From contig CAIXSE010000510.1 in the NCBI GenBank assembly GCA_903921965.1, forward strand, positions 1-8,083: a stretch of 8,083 bases of DNA, given 5' to 3'. A program made the translations under genes and the position numbers. Of the stretch, positions 6,275 through 8,083 are shown piece after piece (the stretch's first letter is position 1; each line of letters begins with the position of its first letter). Source of the DNA: an uncultured Thermoleophilia bacterium. GTDB taxonomy: Bacteria > Actinomycetota > Thermoleophilia > UBA2241. The notes under the pieces are model-generated. The model did no database searches and was not told the origin of the DNA. It saw only the letters and a program-made list of their open reading frames with translations.

Positions 6275-7405
6275 ATGGCGACAGACGACATCACCTGCTC
6301 GTTCAGAGACTCCGTCCTCGGCCTCGACTACTACTGGCCGGGCACCAGCATCCGGGAGGCCTGCGAGCGCTTCGGCCTGCAGCCCGAGCAGGTGCTCAAG
6401 ATGGCGTCCAACGAGTGCGCCTACGGCCCCGCGCCCAAGGCCCTGGAGGCTGCGCAGCAGGCCCTCTCCCGCAGCGCGATCTACCCGTCGTCCAAGTACG
6501 ACTACGCCGAGCTCAGGCGCGCCTTCGCCGGCTACGCCGGGGTCGCTGAGGACATGATCGCCCCGGCCCCCGGCTCCGAGACCATGTGCCGCTACCTCTG
6601 CGAGATCTTCCTGGGGCGCGACACCGAGGCCATCGTCTCGTCGCAGAGCTACGACGGCCACCAGATAGCCTCGTGTATCGCCGGCGCCAGGGTCGTCGCG
6701 GTGCCGCCGGCCGGCTACCGCTACGACATCGACGGCATCGTCGCCGCCGTCACCCCGCGCACGCGGATCATCTGGGTGTGCAACCCGGACAATCCGTCCG
6801 GGACGGCGCTCAGCAGGGCCGAGGCCCGGCGTCTCGTGGAGACGGTGCCGCCGGAGGTCGCGGTCGTGTTCGACCAGGCGTACCGCGAGTTCGTGGACGA
6901 CGCCGACTACGGTGACGGCCTCGACCTGCTCCGCGAAGGCCACCGCAACGTCGTCGTGCTGCGCACGCTGTCGAAGGCGTTCGGCCTCGCGGCGCTGCGT
7001 CTGGGGTACGCCATCGCCGACCCCGAACTGTGCACCGTGGTCGACAACATCCGCGAGCCGTTCTACATCGCCGGACCCTCGTGCGCGGCCGGGGTGGCCG
7101 CGGTGACGCAGGACGCGGAGTGGTCGCGGCGGGTCTGCGAAGAGACGGTCGCCGAGCGGACGCGCGTGCAGCAGGCGCTCACCGAGCTCGGCCTCGACGT
7201 GGTCCCGAGCCAGGCCAACTTCGTCCTCGTCGACACGCACCGCGACGGCATCGAGCTCTACGAGGGTGTCATGAGGCACGGCATCATCGTGCGTCTGGGC
7301 TCCATCTGGGGCTGGGACACGCACGTGCGCATCACCATCGGCATGCCCGAGCACAACGACCGCATGCTGGCGGCGGTGCGCGCGGAACTGGGCGGCGCAA
7401 GCTGA
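6275..7405 (+). CDS. PLP-dependent class I/II aminotransferase, histidinol-phosphate aminotransferase-like
   Basis: This 376-residue protein has the fold-type I aminotransferase core of the HisC family. Visible are SNECAYGP at 45-52 near the substrate end, CNPDNPSGT at 169-177 with Asn173, VFDQAYREF at 198-206 with Asp200 (PLP pyridine nitrogen) and Tyr203, TLSKAFGLAALRLGY at 231-245 with Schiff-base Lys234 and phosphate-binding Arg242, and VRITIG at 351-356 with carboxylate-binding Arg352. The length is normal for the family. The ATG at 6275 has GAAAGGA about 12 bases upstream; the SD is somewhat distant. There are no histidine-synthesis neighbours, and the usual GADE/GSDE-type motif of HisC reads GSETMC here. 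It may therefore serve histidine, aromatic or another amino-acid transamination. It is transcribed away from the serine dehydratase/hydroxylase genes and is followed by a terminator. The enzyme class is secure, the substrate is not. Confidence 0.9.
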   Translation: MATDDITCSFRDSVLGLDYYWPGTSIREACERFGLQPEQVLKMASNECAYGPAPKALEAAQQALSRSAIYPSSKYDYAELRRAFAGYAGVAEDMIAPAPGSETMCRYLCEIFLGRDTEAIVSSQSYDGHQIASCIAGARVVAVPPAGYRYDIDGIVAAVTPRTRIIWVCNPDNPSGTALSRAEARRLVETVPPEVAVVFDQAYREFVDDADYGDGLDLLREGHRNVVVLRTLSKAFGLAALRLGYAIADPELCTVVDNIREPFYIAGPSCAAGVAAVTQDAEWSRRVCEETVAERTRVQQALTELGLDVVPSQANFVLVDTHRDGIELYEGVMRHGIIVRLGSIWGWDTHVRITIGMPEHNDRMLAAVRAELGGAS

Positions 7406-7463
7406 AACACGGCGCGCGCGCCGCGGCCGCGTGAAGGCGGCCCGGCGCCGCGGCCGGCTTCAT

Positions 7464-7505
7464 GCGGAAAGGGCGGGGCGTCAGACGCGCCCCGCCCTTT
7501 TCCGC
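7464..7505 (+). terminator. Hairpin terminator after the aminotransferase gene
   Basis: The arms GGGCGGGGCG (7471-7480) and CGCCCCGCCC (7488-7497) form a perfect 10-bp GC stem with a 7-base loop, followed directly by TTTT. The pairing extends outward through AAA/TTT and GCGG/CCGC with a single bulged T (7501), giving 17 pairs in all. The T-run is short and part of it can pair, so it may also act on the minus strand. Confidence 0.75.
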
Positions 7506-7581
7506 GGGAAGTCCACGGCCGCAAGGCCCCCGCACAAGCGGCCGGGACCCTACTTTCGTCGCCGACCCGGCCGGTCCCTTC

Positions 7582-7608
7582 TTGCCGCCGCCGGAACCCC
7601 GCTACAAT
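7582..7608 (+). promoter_or_regulatory. Candidate promoter of the alpha/beta hydrolase gene, with near-leaderless start
   Basis: TACAAT at 7603-7608 matches five of six bases of the -10 consensus and stands out in this GC-rich stretch. The -35 is poor: TTGCCG at 7582-7587 with a short 15-base spacer. A transcript starting 6-11 bases after the -10 would begin within about five bases of the ATG at 7620. No Shine-Dalgarno sequence precedes that ATG, which fits leaderless translation. Confidence 0.5.
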
Positions 7609-7619
7609 CGGGCGCGACC

Positions 7620-8083
7620 ATGGACACAGGCTTTCTCACCCGCGCGCTCGTCGACGGTGGTGAGCGGCGCCTCTACCAGGTGTACGTGCCGAGCGACTAC
7701 ACCCCCGCGAAGCGCTGGCCCGCCATCCTGTTCCTGCACGGGGCCGGCGAGGGCGGGCGCGACGCGCTGCTGCCGACGGAGTACCAGCTCGGCAGCGCCA
7801 TCCGCCGCAACGCCGCCCGCTACCCGGGCCTGGTCGTGTTCCCGCAGGTGCCCGTGTACAAGCCGGCGTACTCGTCCGGCGACGTGGACTTCGCCCTGCG
7901 CGTGCTCGCGCACGCCGAGGGCGACTTCAGCGTCGACCCCGGGCGCGTGTACCTCACCGGGGTCTCGACCGGCGGCAAGGCCGCGTGGCACGCGCTGTAC
8001 CGCCACCCGCAGCGCTTCGCCGCCGCACTCGTCTGCTGCGGCGTCGTGCGGCCGGTCATGGCCGGCGGCGCGCTCGTGCCCGA
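7620..8083 (+). CDS. Alpha/beta hydrolase, esterase/peptidase-like, 3' end outside the window
   Basis: The first 154 codons are present and open to the window edge. LFLHGAGEGG at 37-46 is the strand-loop with the oxyanion-hole HG of alpha/beta hydrolases. VYLTGVSTGGKAAW at 110-123 is the nucleophile elbow, with Ser116 in G-x-S-x-G. VYVPSDYTP near the start and the LVVFPQ strand at 71-76 resemble the polyhydroxybutyrate depolymerase/feruloyl esterase-like family (LpqC and 'predicted peptidase' types). The catalytic Asp and His would lie beyond the edge. There is no signal peptide, so the protein should be cytoplasmic. The ATG at 7620 was chosen because homology begins within about 20 residues and TACAAT lies 11 bases before it; there is no SD. 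Separated from the aminotransferase by a terminator, it is its own transcription unit. The natural substrate is unknown. Confidence 0.85.
   Translation, partial: MDTGFLTRALVDGGERRLYQVYVPSDYTPAKRWPAILFLHGAGEGGRDALLPTEYQLGSAIRRNAARYPGLVVFPQVPVYKPAYSSGDVDFALRVLAHAEGDFSVDPGRVYLTGVSTGGKAAWHALYRHPQRFAAALVCCGVVRPVMAGGALVP

Noticed and set aside
5593..6294. N-terminal extension of the serine dehydratase to an upstream start
   Set aside because: The frame is open, but the extension shows no similarity, and the GTG at 5592 has a near-perfect ribosome binding site exactly where the family begins.
4126..6549. Plus-strand open frame of 807 codons across the serine dehydratase, the relic and the start of the aminotransferase
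   Set aside because: It runs antisense to one gene and out of frame over another, has no domain-like sequence, and stays open only because stop codons are rare at this GC.
6113..7354. Minus-strand open frame antisense to the aminotransferase
   Set aside because: The opposite strand encodes an intact PLP enzyme; this translation shows only low-complexity Arg/Val/Asp composition.

Overview
The window is about 8 kb of very GC-rich bacterial DNA. Nearly every third codon position is G or C, GTG starts occur beside ATG, and Shine-Dalgarno sites are mostly strong. This fits a high-GC actinobacterium or a relative, but no gene here fixes the taxon and I hold that loosely. I saw no tRNA, rRNA, CRISPR array, transposase or phage gene.

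Layout. Positions 2-166 (+) hold the 3' end of a gene entering from the left, possibly an oligopeptide ABC transporter ATPase. Converging on it is a minus-strand gene set reading from about 5950 down to 215. In transcription order it contains a broken enolase-superfamily (mandelate racemase/muconate lactonizing) gene at 5954-5699, a 545-residue iron-sulfur L-serine dehydratase at 5592-3955, and the three subunits of a xanthine dehydrogenase-type molybdenum hydroxylase. These subunits are the 766-residue Mo subunit (3878-1578), the 157-residue 2x[2Fe-2S] subunit (1578-1105) and the 297-residue FAD subunit (1108-215). The hydroxylase genes overlap at TGATG and ATGA junctions and are clearly one translational unit. 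A divergent region of about 320 bp (5955-6274) separates this set from a plus-strand HisC-like PLP aminotransferase (6275-7405). A strong hairpin terminator follows it. The window then ends inside a plus-strand alpha/beta hydrolase (from 7620) that seems to have a near-leaderless promoter.

How the genes may work together. The hydroxylase has a full cofactor set: both iron-sulfur clusters, FAD motifs and the catalytic glutamate. It should oxidise a purine, another N-heterocycle or an aldehyde. The serine dehydratase makes pyruvate and ammonia from L-serine. Purine-fermenting bacteria break xanthine down to glycine, then serine, then pyruvate, so the pairing could represent two ends of such a route. 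The intermediate enzymes and the Mo-cofactor maturation protein XdhC are absent from the window, so this is inference. The aminotransferase is not in a histidine operon and its substrate is unknown.

The most unusual items are the enolase-family relic at the head of the minus-strand genes, the beta-ACT-like-alpha architecture and altered tail of the serine dehydratase, and a perfect 6+6 inverted repeat beside a candidate promoter in the divergent region. I did not find convincing evidence of a wholly new system.
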